Positions 35,237-44,671 of a stretch of 50,256 nt of DNA are shown one piece after another. Each line of letters opens with the position of its first letter. Positions within the stretch are counted from its first letter, which is position 1. The stretch spans positions 1 through 50,256 of the forward strand of contig JAZAFR010000006.1 in assembly GCA_036121365.1 (NCBI GenBank), written 5' to 3'. Under the pieces are notes generated by a model, which was not told where the DNA came from, ran no database searches, and saw only the letters and a program-made list of their open reading frames with translations. The stretch comes from UBA7916 sp036121365. GTDB taxonomy: Bacteria; Pseudomonadota; Gammaproteobacteria; Comchoanobacterales; Comchoanobacteraceae. The position numbers and the translations under genes were made by a program.

Positions 35237-36988
35237 ATGCCACAAAATTTGAATACACCTAATCATACTGAATTTGAAAAAACACTTCAAGGTCTCCGAG
35301 GGTCTATTCAATCTCCAAAAAGCTCAATTCTCAAACTTCCATATTCTTATTCCACCATCGATACACCCAATGGTATTATCGATATTCCTGCCCTTAATCA
35401 GCACTTAGATAGACTATGTTCCACTCTTGAACAAATAAGTGGTTCTAATGAGAAGTCTAGAAAAACTCTACAAAGACTTAAACAGAGTCGTTCTCAGCTT
35501 CCGCTCCTTACCGATAACGAACACGACCAAAAAGAATATAATGGCGAAGAATCACCATTGAACAAGCTGATTATAATAGTCCAAAACATCATTACTGACG
35601 GTTTTGAATTACTCAACATTTACCAAGATTCTCAAGAGGCTGGTCGAGAACTTGATTCATTACCAAAACCTGAAGCAAAAATTGACCATAAGGATACCAA
35701 TTCAGTCAAATTACACTCCATTCACATGAAATTACAAGCATTGGTCCAACGAGCACAGAATCAACTTCAGAAACACAATCCTAGAAAAGAACAGGAAGAA
35801 ATTATTCCCTCAAATTATGAAACACCATTCCAAGAAGCGGTTGCACAACAAATCTCAGAATCAATGAATGATAACCTTGCAAGCAGAATACAACATATAC
35901 GCTCAATCAGAGACAGAGAAGCATCTAAAGCAACAAGTTCTTATGAAGAAGTTTGTAAATCTCTAGATCCTGATGTTGCACATAAACGCCTACTTATTGA
36001 AAAGAATGTAAAAGAAAAGGATCATAAGTTCAAAAAACGAACTACGCCTTTATCCGATGAATTGGAAAGGCGTTTTAGAGAACTGATATCTGGGGATAAG
36101 ACTCAATACAGCATTCCCTTTTCTAAAATGCTTGAAACCAGTCAACACATTCGTCACTATCATTTATTGTGTATGTATCTTGACGTTTTAACCATAGAAC
36201 AAACACTGGATGAATTTCAAAGACTCTACTCTAGTAAAGATCCAATTAAATTTAGCGATACCATCAGATACCGTTTATCTCTTTTGTTTTCGGCGTCAAA
36301 ATATTTTAAGTCTCTACCCAATGAGTTTTCACAGTCTCGTTTGAACACAATCAACTCTCAATTAACAGAGTTGTGCGTCATTGCAAAAAAAATTCATCAT
36401 GAAGAAATGATAAAACAACCTCGTAATGGAAATCGTTCTAATCGTTCAACAATTCCTATGAAAACTATTGAGGAAGACACACCCAAGCACCCACCTTTAA
36501 AAGCCATAGCAACTATTGCGGAAAACACGCAACCGAAAGAAGTCATAGACCCAGCTTTACTTTTGAAAACTTTGGATCATATAACTGCAACCAGCGAACA
36601 TATCATGGATTTAAAGTTTGGTAATATCACCGATTTGTGGTACCGAAGCCAGAGACTGAGATTAATAAATGAGGGTGCCAATGAGATAAAAGTAAGTTTG
36701 GCTGACCTGAAGGATGGTGATGAGACGGAGAACATAAAAAAACTTTACCAAAAAGTTAGGGCCATGCAACAAAAGGTTAGACAAGCATTGCATCCTACCC
36801 TTACCCCAAAACACAATACATCATCAAAAAGGCGTACTAATAGTAAGCATCTCCGTCTTCAACATCTTCACCAGATGCATCATGACCTGAATGACTTATC
36901 TCATGACTTAACCAAGCAAATGAATGTCATCAAGAATCCAAAACCACCAACTGTCAAATACAAAAGATCAGATCACAAGCCAGAGTGA
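35237..36988 (+). CDS. Large helical hydrophilic protein, candidate effector
   Basis: I chose the ATG at 35237 (MPQNLNTP), preceded by GGA at six bases; the frame starts at 35195. The 583-residue product is soluble, mostly helical and has no signal peptide. It has several predicted helical blocks (about 60-130, 165-190, 220-290, 300-390 and 435-560) joined by Pro/Ser/Asn-rich linkers. The C-terminal region is very basic and His-rich (SKRRTNSKHLRLQHLHQMHH) and the protein ends in KRSDHKPE. No domain recognised. The size, composition and neighbouring effector-like genes make it a candidate translocated protein, by inference. It converges on ubiG with 32 bases between stops. Confidence 0.6.
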   Translation: MPQNLNTPNHTEFEKTLQGLRGSIQSPKSSILKLPYSYSTIDTPNGIIDIPALNQHLDRLCSTLEQISGSNEKSRKTLQRLKQSRSQLPLLTDNEHDQKEYNGEESPLNKLIIIVQNIITDGFELLNIYQDSQEAGRELDSLPKPEAKIDHKDTNSVKLHSIHMKLQALVQRAQNQLQKHNPRKEQEEIIPSNYETPFQEAVAQQISESMNDNLASRIQHIRSIRDREASKATSSYEEVCKSLDPDVAHKRLLIEKNVKEKDHKFKKRTTPLSDELERRFRELISGDKTQYSIPFSKMLETSQHIRHYHLLCMYLDVLTIEQTLDEFQRLYSSKDPIKFSDTIRYRLSLLFSASKYFKSLPNEFSQSRLNTINSQLTELCVIAKKIHHEEMIKQPRNGNRSNRSTIPMKTIEEDTPKHPPLKAIATIAENTQPKEVIDPALLLKTLDHITATSEHIMDLKFGNITDLWYRSQRLRLINEGANEIKVSLADLKDGDETENIKKLYQKVRAMQQKVRQALHPTLTPKHNTSSKRRTNSKHLRLQHLHQMHHDLNDLSHDLTKQMNVIKNPKPPTVKYKRSDHKPE

Positions 36989-37020
36989 TGATTTCTTTGA
37001 TTATACGCTACTGTATTCTG

Positions 37021-37728
37021 TTATTTTCCTATGGTCTTTTTCTGCTTTTTGAATATAGCAATATAATTCAAACTGACATCATTCGATAAGGAGAAATCTT
37101 GATCCCGCATACTAAAACTCATACCTTCTAATTCCTCTAACTCTAATCCTGCGTTTGTTGACATTTTAACTAGCTCACTTGGCTTGATGAATTTTGCATG
37201 CTCATGGGTTCCAGGCTCCACCCATCCCAATAAATACTCAGCTGCCACGATGCCCATCAAATAAGTATATAAACTGCGGTTTATGGTTGAAAAAACTGCA
37301 TAACCGCCCTCTTTTATACATCCTGATAAACTTGCTACTAGCCTTTCCGGATAAGTGACATGCTCCAAACATTCTAACGCACAGACCACATCAAATTGAG
37401 CATCACTAAAATAGCGATCATCCAAATCATCTATCGTTCCATGCAGGTAATTCACCCCGGTAGATTGTTTATGCCCATACGCTCTAGCCACCTCAATGCT
37501 CTCTCGACTCATATCCATACCAGTTACTTTCGCGCCCATGCTGCTGAGAGTCTCTGCCAATATCCCACCACCACATCCATAATCGAATACCGTTTTTCCT
37601 TGAAGATCGCCCAAGAATTTTTGTATTGCATTCATTCGACACGCATTCATCTTATGCAACATCTTAAATGGACCTTCTAGATCCCACCATTGGTCAGCTT
37701 TTCTGGAAAATACATCTTGCTCTGTCAT
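37021..37728 (-). CDS. ubiG: Ubiquinone biosynthesis O-methyltransferase
   Basis: UbiG performs both O-methylation steps in ubiquinone synthesis using S-adenosylmethionine. The 235-residue protein has normal length. Features are the N-terminal FSRKADQWWDLEGPFKMLHKMN, typical of UbiG (membrane-contacting region), the SAM motif VFDYGCGGGI at residues 47-56, the acidic MDMS at the end of strand 2, LECLEHV, and the later WVEPGTHEHAKFIKPSEL. The ATG follows AAGGG. It implies respiration through ubiquinone. No other ubi gene is adjacent. Confidence 0.96.
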   Translation of the reverse strand: MTEQDVFSRKADQWWDLEGPFKMLHKMNACRMNAIQKFLGDLQGKTVFDYGCGGGILAETLSSMGAKVTGMDMSRESIEVARAYGHKQSTGVNYLHGTIDDLDDRYFSDAQFDVVCALECLEHVTYPERLVASLSGCIKEGGYAVFSTINRSLYTYLMGIVAAEYLLGWVEPGTHEHAKFIKPSELVKMSTNAGLELEELEGMSFSMRDQDFSLSNDVSLNYIAIFKKQKKTIGK

Positions 37729-37962
37729 TGCTTTCCCTTAAATTTTAACATCGACTGTTCTATGGCGTAAAACTGCTATCATTGCCATCCCCTCTTAGAT
37801 TATATCTTACTGAAAATTGGCCATTCCTACAAGGTCTGGCGCCAGTTTTTGCACTGACCATCCGAGAGATATTTGACTAATACAACTCATCTTCTTTTGC
37901 TGCTGCCTGCCTCTACCACCCTGGGCTTCTTCGACTTCTCTCAATAGATGCCAATCGATCTT

Positions 37963-38988
37963 TTATTGAATGCCATATTGTTGGCTTAATTTATCCAGAA
38001 TCAGCTCCATGACACCATCTGCTGACTCTTTCAACAAGGTCTTTATTCCCTTCTTTTTCACTGTCGATACCTCCCAGGACTCTGTGGACGATACCAATTC
38101 TGCAATATAGGCATCACTGGTTGTCAAATCATCGACTAACCCTAAGTCCATTGCATTTTGTGCAGTCCAATAATCACCAGTGGCCACCTTTTCAATATCA
38201 ACCTGAGGACGGTAGGAAAGCACCAATGCCTTAAACTGCTCATGTATCGCCTTCAATTGCCCCTTGGTATGCCTTTTGCCTTCTTCTGTACATTTGCCCA
38301 AAGGACTCACGGTGCGCTTGTGCTTTCCAGCAGTCAACTCAATCACTTCTATGTCCTTTTTCTTTAAGAAGTCATGAATATTTGGAGTGGTCATCACCAC
38401 ACCAATTGAACCAATGAATGCAAATGGGGCAGCCAGTATTCTATCTGCAATCACAGCTGCCAAGTAGCCTCCACTGGCAGCAACCATATCCACACAGACT
38501 GTGAGTTTTACTTTTGCCTGCTTAATCCGCATCAATTGTGACGCCAACAAGCCATAATGTGCCACCCCGCCACCGGGACTCTCTAAACACAACATCACCT
38601 CATCTTGCACATTAGCAACCTGTAATACCGCCGTAATTTCATCTCGAAGAACGTTTACCTGGCTTGCTTTTGGGTCTCCTTTGAATTTTAATACATAACT
38701 GCGCTTTCTTTGTTTTTCCAGTGTTTTATCATGCTTGGACCTGGCCTTTTGCGTGGCAACAAATTTTTTCAAGGCTTTTGCTGATGACTTTGTGCCCAAT
38801 TTTGCAAATTGCCCCAGTACGGATTTATGTCGGTCTTGTAGGTTCTTGTTAATGTTTTCAAATACAATAGGACTTTTTGGCTTTTTGCCCTGCATCGCTG
38901 TGATGATTGCAAGGAATATCACCAAAAATATCAGCAGTGTCACTCCCTTCAAAAAAAACAATATATACGCCCAAAATAATTCACCCAT
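37963..38988 (-). CDS. sohB: Inner-membrane S49 peptidase SohB
   Basis: SohB is a single-domain signal-peptide-peptidase-like serine protease that faces the periplasm. The 341-residue protein has an N-terminal membrane helix (about 8-31) and the SohB-type N-terminal extension (40-95) with many Lys. The S49 core follows: CLESPGGGVAHYGLLASQL, catalytic Ser172 in VAASGGYLAA, and GSIGVVMTTPNIHDFL. Catalytic Lys is K224 in GKHKRTVSPLGKCTEEG. A strong AAGGAGG ribosome site precedes the ATG. It is followed by ubiG about 230 bases downstream and preceded by fabI, with the three genes on one strand. The SohB form is characteristic of gammaproteobacteria. Confidence 0.94.
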   Translation of the reverse strand: MGELFWAYILFFLKGVTLLIFLVIFLAIITAMQGKKPKSPIVFENINKNLQDRHKSVLGQFAKLGTKSSAKALKKFVATQKARSKHDKTLEKQRKRSYVLKFKGDPKASQVNVLRDEITAVLQVANVQDEVMLCLESPGGGVAHYGLLASQLMRIKQAKVKLTVCVDMVAASGGYLAAVIADRILAAPFAFIGSIGVVMTTPNIHDFLKKKDIEVIELTAGKHKRTVSPLGKCTEEGKRHTKGQLKAIHEQFKALVLSYRPQVDIEKVATGDYWTAQNAMDLGLVDDLTTSDAYIAELVSSTESWEVSTVKKKGIKTLLKESADGVMELILDKLSQQYGIQ

Positions 38989-39053
38989 TTTCTTCCTCCT
39001 TTCTCATAGTCTCTTCTATTGTTGTGATGCCATCAAACGTGTAGTTACCCCAG

Positions 39054-39827
39054 TTATTCTACACCTGCCATTACACCCATGGCATGATAACCATTGTCTA
39101 CAAAAACGACCTCTCCGGTGATTCCACTGGATAGATCACTGCATAAAAATGCCGCTGTATTACCAATCTGCTCTGTCGTGATTGGCTTTTTAATAGGGGA
39201 ACTCAATGCCACTCGATTTAGCATCAAACCCATATCTTTTATACCTGATGCAGCTGGGGTTCTCACTGGACCTGCTGATATTGCATTCACCCGAATGTTG
39301 CGACTACCGCACTCATAGGCTAAATATCTCACCATTGATTCGAGACTTGCCTTACATGGCCCCATGACATTGTAATTTGGAATGATCTTACTTGAACCCA
39401 AGTATGTCAGCGCAACCACTGAGCCATTGTCATTCATATGTGGTAGTAATGCTTTTGTTACTGCTGCTAGACTGTACACACTGATGTCATGGCTCATTAA
39501 AAACCCTTCCCTTGTCATGTTCTTTAGTATGCCACCTTCCAAATGATCACGTGGTGCAAACGCAATGCTGTGCACAATGGCATCAATTTTTCCATGCCGA
39601 GCCACCTCTTCGGCCATATTTGTTATGTCTTCATCCTTTGCCATATCACAGACATTGACCATAAAGGGATTCCAGTCTTGACTGATTTTTTTCACTCTCT
39701 CTTCAAAACGCTGCATACATGAAAAACCAATTTTTGCATCAAATCCGTGCATGGACTTGGCCACACCATAAGCAATTGATCGCTCACTCATCATACCGAT
39801 CACAAGCACTTTTTTATCTTTCAACAT
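39054..39827 (-). CDS. fabI: Enoyl-ACP reductase (NADH)
   Basis: FabI reduces trans-2-enoyl-ACP in the last step of each fatty-acid elongation cycle and is the target of triclosan-type inhibitors. The 257-residue protein aligns with the Escherichia coli enzyme throughout. The N-terminus carries the NAD fold (KVLVIGMMSERSIAYGVAKS) and VHSIAFAPRDHLEGG follows. Catalytic Tyr142, Tyr152 and Lys159 lie in TYLGSSKIIPNYNVMGPCKA, and the ending VVFVDNGYHAMGV is typical. The ribosome site is GGGAG. It is upstream of sohB by about 65 bases and may be co-transcribed with it. Confidence 0.97.
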   Translation of the reverse strand: MLKDKKVLVIGMMSERSIAYGVAKSMHGFDAKIGFSCMQRFEERVKKISQDWNPFMVNVCDMAKDEDITNMAEEVARHGKIDAIVHSIAFAPRDHLEGGILKNMTREGFLMSHDISVYSLAAVTKALLPHMNDNGSVVALTYLGSSKIIPNYNVMGPCKASLESMVRYLAYECGSRNIRVNAISAGPVRTPAASGIKDMGLMLNRVALSSPIKKPITTEQIGNTAAFLCSDLSSGITGEVVFVDNGYHAMGVMAGVE

Positions 39828-40182
39828 CTATACGCTCCCAAATTATCATCAAAATTGTAGCATATTTATTGCTCATCTCATAGTAATATTTGTCTTGATT
39901 GCAGATTTAGATTCCTGGCCGGGACTCTACCATTTCTGATTCTAGACCTGTTACATTTTGCATAATGTATTTTATAACTATTTTTATGTTATTGATATTT
40001 TATTTTATTATTATTTGATACAGCTTTATTCTTTAATTTGTGTAATCTATATATTATTTATATTGTAATTATAGATTTATTTTTATTTAGTATAATTTTT
40101 ATCTATATGATTTTATATATTTTTTTACTTTTGTGTTTTTTATTATATCATACATTAACTAAGCACTAAATCCTTTATGGCA
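39828..40182. other. Extremely AT-rich spacer
   Basis: A gene-free stretch upstream of fabI and of the structured leader described next. Bases 39960-40150 are almost entirely A/T with long T-runs. I saw no DnaA-box cluster and no repeats of regular length. It probably holds the fabI promoter region. Confidence 0.5.
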
Positions 40183-40210
40183 TTGATATTAATCATTTTT
40201 TTGCTATAAT
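40183..40210 (+). promoter_or_regulatory. Sigma-70-type promoter
   Basis: TTGATA and a perfect TATAAT separated by 16 bases, followed by a start region near 40217. It drives the structured leader and the downstream GT-D gene. Confidence 0.6.
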
Positions 40211-40274
40211 GAGTGTATGCCATTCAATATCCTATACCATGCTTGTATATGATATTCGTTTTGCTGCTCAACTG

Positions 40275-40381
40275 CAAGGATGTCTGTTGGGCTGGATCGT
40301 AAGAATGCATGGAAAGGGTGTTTGGGGTTGTTCAAGCCAGGAGGCCACTTAGACAGGATGTCTAGACGATCCACACCTTTC
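40275..40381 (+). other. Possible structured RNA or regulatory leader
   Basis: This G-rich stretch stands out from its AT-rich surroundings. TGGATCGT (40293-40300) pairs with ACGATCCA (40366-40373), eight bases. Nested inside, TAGACA-GGA-TGTCTA (40350-40364) forms a hairpin with GGA in the loop. A competing helix pairs GAAAGGGTGT (40312-40321) with ACACCTTTC (40373-40381). CAAGGATGT at 40275-40283 matches the core of the CsrA/RsmA binding consensus (ACARGGAUGU). GGA occurs five times. It may be a CsrA-controlled leader, an attenuator or a small RNA; none is proven. Confidence 0.35.
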
Positions 40382-40447
40382 ATTCTTCTATTTGACTTAC
40401 CAAGATCTTACTTTTATACTCTAAAAATCTTTAACTTGGTATTTTGG

Positions 40448-41272
40448 ATGATTACATTTAATAAACACATGCACCAAGAACTCAGCTTTTTTATTAATAA
40501 ACTTAAAAACCATGAGCATTTTGCCCTGTCAAGATACGGAGATGGTGAAATCCACGTGGTTAAAAACAACCAATTCTCGTGCTCTCAATGGCAATTCAAT
40601 GGAGATATCTCTTTTAGAAAAGCCCTTACAGAATCATTGCGATATCAACATGATGACTTCTTTTTTGGCATCCCTTGTGGCTGCATTGAAGCAAAAAATA
40701 ACTTCAGACAATACCTTTTTAACTCTTTTCCTCTCGACCACAGCCGCCTTACTTTTGCCTCTATTTTCACCAACTCAATGCACTCAAGAACTCAAAAGGA
40801 ATTCATTCCACTTTTTAAAGAATATCCAATCATCCTCACTGCCAATCAAACTGCCAAACCATCATTGCTCACTCAACAAGGCTATCACATCAATCAGTAT
40901 TTTCCCATTGATAACAACGCTTGGAAAACCCATAATAAGTTTGTTGACGAAATCCTAGACTATGCAGAAAAAACCAAACCCAAAAATACACTTTTTCTGT
41001 TCAGTGCAGGCCCACTTTCCAACATAGCAATCCACAAACTACACCAACACCACCCAGACAACACTTATATTGACATCGGCTCTGCCTTTGACCCATGTCT
41101 TTCTATATCAGATCCCGACAGAACCTACCAAAATCCGCTCTCCTGGAAACGATTGGCCAATTGCTACTGGCATCACCCTGAAGACCCCCATAACATCTCA
41201 TGCTCGTCTGCTGATAAAAGTAAATTATACCGCTTGTTTCTTCGCCTTAAAAGCGCACTATCTACCGTTTAA
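40448..41272 (+). CDS. GT-D-type glycosyltransferase-like protein
   Basis: The frame is open from 40280, but family members begin shortly before the RYGDGE motif, so I prefer the ATG at 40448 (MITFNKHM), giving 274 residues; the true start is uncertain. The core motif FALSRYGDGEIHVV (about residues 27-40) is the GT-D/DUF1792 signature, where the DGE residues bind the nucleotide-sugar metal. The matching later motifs are FGIPCGCIEA, a TANQTAKPSLL segment, FLFSAGPLSNIAIHKL and YIDIGSAFDP. Such enzymes add sugars to surface proteins or glycans. Acceptor unknown. A promoter and a possible structured leader lie upstream. It is convergent with pepN. Confidence 0.72.
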   Translation: MITFNKHMHQELSFFINKLKNHEHFALSRYGDGEIHVVKNNQFSCSQWQFNGDISFRKALTESLRYQHDDFFFGIPCGCIEAKNNFRQYLFNSFPLDHSRLTFASIFTNSMHSRTQKEFIPLFKEYPIILTANQTAKPSLLTQQGYHINQYFPIDNNAWKTHNKFVDEILDYAEKTKPKNTLFLFSAGPLSNIAIHKLHQHHPDNTYIDIGSAFDPCLSISDPDRTYQNPLSWKRLANCYWHHPEDPHNISCSSADKSKLYRLFLRLKSALSTV

Positions 41273-41338
41273 TCATTCAACGCTACGCCAATGAATTTAT
41301 CTATTCTTGGCCTGCATCACTCCCTGCTACCGCTGACA

Positions 41339-41357
41339 TAAAAAAGCTTCTAAGCTT
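41339..41357 (-). terminator. Compact terminator overlapping the pepN stop
   Basis: On the minus strand AAGCT-TAGA-AGCTT forms a five-base stem, with the pepN stop TAG in its loop, followed by a T-run. Short but well placed. Confidence 0.4.
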
Positions 41358-43959
41358 CTAGCGCACTTGCAATCTTTTCTTGCAAATTGGCCGATTTAAT
41401 CTTAGCCTGCATTGACCTTAAACAAGATTCTATTTTTTCTCGCCTGATACTGTTAAAATATTGTTTTTGCAATAGCGGACCTATCATTCTTGATGCTGTT
41501 ACTGGATTGATGGCGTCTAATTTTTCTATTGACTCTGTCAATGCGGCATAGCCCTCTCCGCTATCTAGATGCAACAATGGGTAATTGCCTTCACACCAAC
41601 CACCCAACCATGCCATGACCCGATTGGGTTGCTTGTGATCACAGATGTCACTGTTAAACATCTCTATAATCCCATCTACACCCTTATTTTGAAGCTTAAA
41701 CGTTGAACCGTACATCCATTTATTTACCAGCACATCACTCCCGCCAGCCTCTTTTAGAAAATGCTCCAACAACCCGTCTACCTGTTGCCCACCAAGAGCC
41801 AATAACGATTTTATTGCAGCCCATCTATCAGTCAAATTATCGCTTGAATAATATAAGTTCTCAGCATACGATGCATATTTCTCACTGCTTGCCTCCACCA
41901 GCATTTTTAATGCAATTGCACGAGCTTTGCGATAATTGATATCGCTCTTATTCCACTCATAACCACATCGACTTAATATGCCTTGACTCTCTTGATAGAT
42001 TTCTTGCCATTTCTCTTCCCACTGTATCGCTATGAGCTTTAACAAACTTTGATGCGATTTAACCAAGTTATCAAAATCAAAGCCCACACTGCTCTCCTGA
42101 CATGACCTCAGAGAGGGGATGTCAAACACGATATCCAGTAACTCTGGCTGCTCTTTCCAGGCGCCCAATACCCCTTCTAATGCATTAGCCAGATAACCTG
42201 GCATACTGATGAGCCCAGAACCTTTCAGTAGTTTCATCCAGCACTCCTTGGCCTTAATGTATTTTACATAAGGATCAGTTTCACACTCAATCAATACCGC
42301 ACTTTGCTCATCAGTTAGGTCATCTGTATGCGACACCGGTGCAGACAACCCAAGAAAACTAGAAATAATCGGCTCTTCTTTTACTCCCTCTACCTGAATG
42401 ATTTGAGTTTTCTCATTAAAATTAACCACCCATGTCCCATCGTCAGAAATTGAGTCCACACTGGGCCTCATCTTTTCACCTTTTTGGGTCCATAAACACA
42501 TTTTGACCGGCATCATCAGTGACTTGTATTGTGCACTCTGATTCTCCTGAGCCGCTTCCTGACTCAATGTAAGCGCCAACGTTTTATTGTCACGGTCATA
42601 ATCACTACTGATCTTAACATGTGGCGTCCCTACTTGATCATACCATCTTTTAAACTGTGTCAAGTCGATACCAGCTGTTACTTGCATGGTGTCTATGAAT
42701 TCATGAATGGATACAGCCTTACCGTCATATTTCTTCAAATAGTTTTGTATGCCTTGATCAATGACATCCCTGCCAATTAAATCCTCCAGCATTCTCAATA
42801 CTTCTGAACCCTTGGTATAAATGGTATTGGTGTAAAAATTATCTATTCTTTGATATGATTTTGGAATCACAGGATGAGCCGTTGGCCCACGATCTTCCTT
42901 AAATTGCCCATCAATGAGTTTTTTAATATAAATCAATCTTGCCATCTGACAATAACTGTCACACGTAAATCGCATTTCCCTATAAGTGGTCAAACCTTCT
43001 TTCAAACTCAGCTGAAACCAGTTTTCACATCCCACCCGATTGCCCGTCCAGTTGTGAAAGTATTCATGCCCCACTACCGATAAAACATTCAAATAATCCA
43101 TGTCTGTTGCCACTTGTTTGTCCACAAGCAAAGCGCTGGTATTGAAAATATTTAAACCCTTGTTTTCCATCGCTCCAAAATTAAAATCAGCAAAACCCAC
43201 AATGTGATACACATCCAAATCATAAACACAGTTAAAGACTTCTTCATCCCATCGCATGGATTGTTTCAGTGCATCCATAGCAAACTCAGCCTGCGCAATC
43301 GGATAGGCGATTGGCAAGTGTACATACAATTTGACACTTTTTTTATCGACGGTCTGATAACTGTCTTCCAATGTATTGAAATACCCAGCAACCAATGCAA
43401 ATAAGTAGGTTGGCTTTGGCGTCTTATCAAAATATCTCACCATTGCCCTGCCATTTTCCATGGTTTTTTTCTCAAGACACTCGCCAGCAACGATCACCAA
43501 TGGATACTTATTTTGATCATATTCCAATGTGACATCATAGACTGAGAATATATCTGGCCTATCAAATCCATACACAATCCGCCTGAACCCCTGAGACTCA
43601 CACTGCGTTGCCAAACAACTCCCTGATACGTACAACCCCTGCAATTGTAAATTTTTCTTGGGGCTATTTTCTACCTCAACCTCAATGGTAAAGGCATCTT
43701 TTTTACAAGCCAGCATAATGCCAGATTCAGTCCTTTTATACTCATCCTCTGATAACAGATTTCCATCCACTTTTAAACTCAGTAGGGTTAACCCCTCCCC
43801 ATCCATCCAAACTGATTCACACTCTTGGCTATGTCTTTCTATCTCATAGCGTGCAACCACTTTGGTCTTCTCTTCTCCTAAGTCAAAATGCAAATTGGTG
43901 GACTTTACTGAAAAATCGGGGGCTTTATAATTATCTAAGTAGACTATTTCTGTCGGCAT
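41350..43959 (-). CDS. pepN: Aminopeptidase N
   Basis: PepN is the major zinc M1 aminopeptidase, releasing N-terminal residues from peptides in the cytoplasm. The 869-residue protein matches the Escherichia coli enzyme (870 residues) almost position for position. GAMEN lies at 262-266. Zinc ligands are H298 and H302 in GHEYFHNWTGNRV and E321 in SLKEGL. All four domains appear present. In an intracellular organism it would feed amino acids from imported peptides. The gene is monocistronic, ends at a small hairpin and has no strong ribosome site. Confidence 0.97.
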   Translation of the reverse strand: MPTEIVYLDNYKAPDFSVKSTNLHFDLGEEKTKVVARYEIERHSQECESVWMDGEGLTLLSLKVDGNLLSEDEYKRTESGIMLACKKDAFTIEVEVENSPKKNLQLQGLYVSGSCLATQCESQGFRRIVYGFDRPDIFSVYDVTLEYDQNKYPLVIVAGECLEKKTMENGRAMVRYFDKTPKPTYLFALVAGYFNTLEDSYQTVDKKSVKLYVHLPIAYPIAQAEFAMDALKQSMRWDEEVFNCVYDLDVYHIVGFADFNFGAMENKGLNIFNTSALLVDKQVATDMDYLNVLSVVGHEYFHNWTGNRVGCENWFQLSLKEGLTTYREMRFTCDSYCQMARLIYIKKLIDGQFKEDRGPTAHPVIPKSYQRIDNFYTNTIYTKGSEVLRMLEDLIGRDVIDQGIQNYLKKYDGKAVSIHEFIDTMQVTAGIDLTQFKRWYDQVGTPHVKISSDYDRDNKTLALTLSQEAAQENQSAQYKSLMMPVKMCLWTQKGEKMRPSVDSISDDGTWVVNFNEKTQIIQVEGVKEEPIISSFLGLSAPVSHTDDLTDEQSAVLIECETDPYVKYIKAKECWMKLLKGSGLISMPGYLANALEGVLGAWKEQPELLDIVFDIPSLRSCQESSVGFDFDNLVKSHQSLLKLIAIQWEEKWQEIYQESQGILSRCGYEWNKSDINYRKARAIALKMLVEASSEKYASYAENLYYSSDNLTDRWAAIKSLLALGGQQVDGLLEHFLKEAGGSDVLVNKWMYGSTFKLQNKGVDGIIEMFNSDICDHKQPNRVMAWLGGWCEGNYPLLHLDSGEGYAALTESIEKLDAINPVTASRMIGPLLQKQYFNSIRREKIESCLRSMQAKIKSANLQEKIASALEA

Positions 43960-44249
43960 GCTTTTAGAATCCTTAAAATATTATTATCATAGTGCTTTGC
44001 ACTCCAAAAATCAAACCCCTCTTTTATACATGCGTTCTTGTGTGTTTATACTCTCTAATTTCCCATTCTATGTTCTTTAAAATATCAATAAATCACCTAA
44101 AGTCTGATCATTGTCAATCAGTGCATGTGTGACTCTGTCTTTCTTTGTCCACATTTTCATCTCTATTGTATGTACCAATAGCTTCATTATTTATTGATTA
44201 CTACTTGTTTCACTTGCCTGATCCTCTCTTCTATTATTACTTATCACCT

Positions 44250-44600
44250 CTTTGTTTAGCTCATGGATCTGAGTGCTCCTATGTGTCCATGTAGTTTATC
44301 TAGACGTTCCAATTTACCCTTATGGTAGGCATTTTGCAGATATCGCCTGCAACATCTTCAATGTGTTGTTTATGCCCTTCATTTTTCCGAGATTACTTCC
44401 TGAATCTTTGTTTTTATGGTTCCCAGGCCTTCATAATCATCGATTCCATCCCCCACTCCTTCCCATCTCCATTCTGCTATTTCCTTTTTGATCATTTCTC
44501 CTTTTGTGTAAAATACCTTAATCTTCCTCCAGTTTCTGGATTGATAAATGGCTCCCGTTAAGCATAGCTTTCGTAGAGTTTTTGGTAAGCATTACATCAG
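44250..44600 (-). pseudogene. Frameshifted gene remnant in the 43960-44671 gap
   Basis: The 712-base gap upstream of pepN contains protein-like text on the minus strand in shifting frames. About 44570-44390 reads RNWRKIKVFYTKGEMIKKEI and IAEWRWEGVGDGIDDYEGLG, then IKTKIQEVISEK and a stop. About 44385-44330 another frame reads EGHKQHIEDVAGDICKMP. About 44325-44265 a third reads HKGKLERLDKLHGHIGALRS. The charged, helical character resembles the effector-like genes of the window. I recognise no family. Nothing is seen in 43960-44249 or in 44600-44671. Confidence 0.4.
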
Positions 44601-44671
44601 ATGTCTAGTCGCTAATACCTCGTAAAAAATATTCCTCCGGGCCAATTTTGACTGCTTGAATGTCCTTCGTC

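Noticed and set aside
39828..40182. AT-rich stretch as a replication origin
   Set aside because: No DnaA-box cluster, no regular iterons and no dnaA, dnaN or gidA neighbours were seen.
40280..40447. N-terminal extension of the GT-D gene
   Set aside because: The extra 56 residues do not resemble the family, and the region instead shows RNA-like pairing; kept as an alternative start only.
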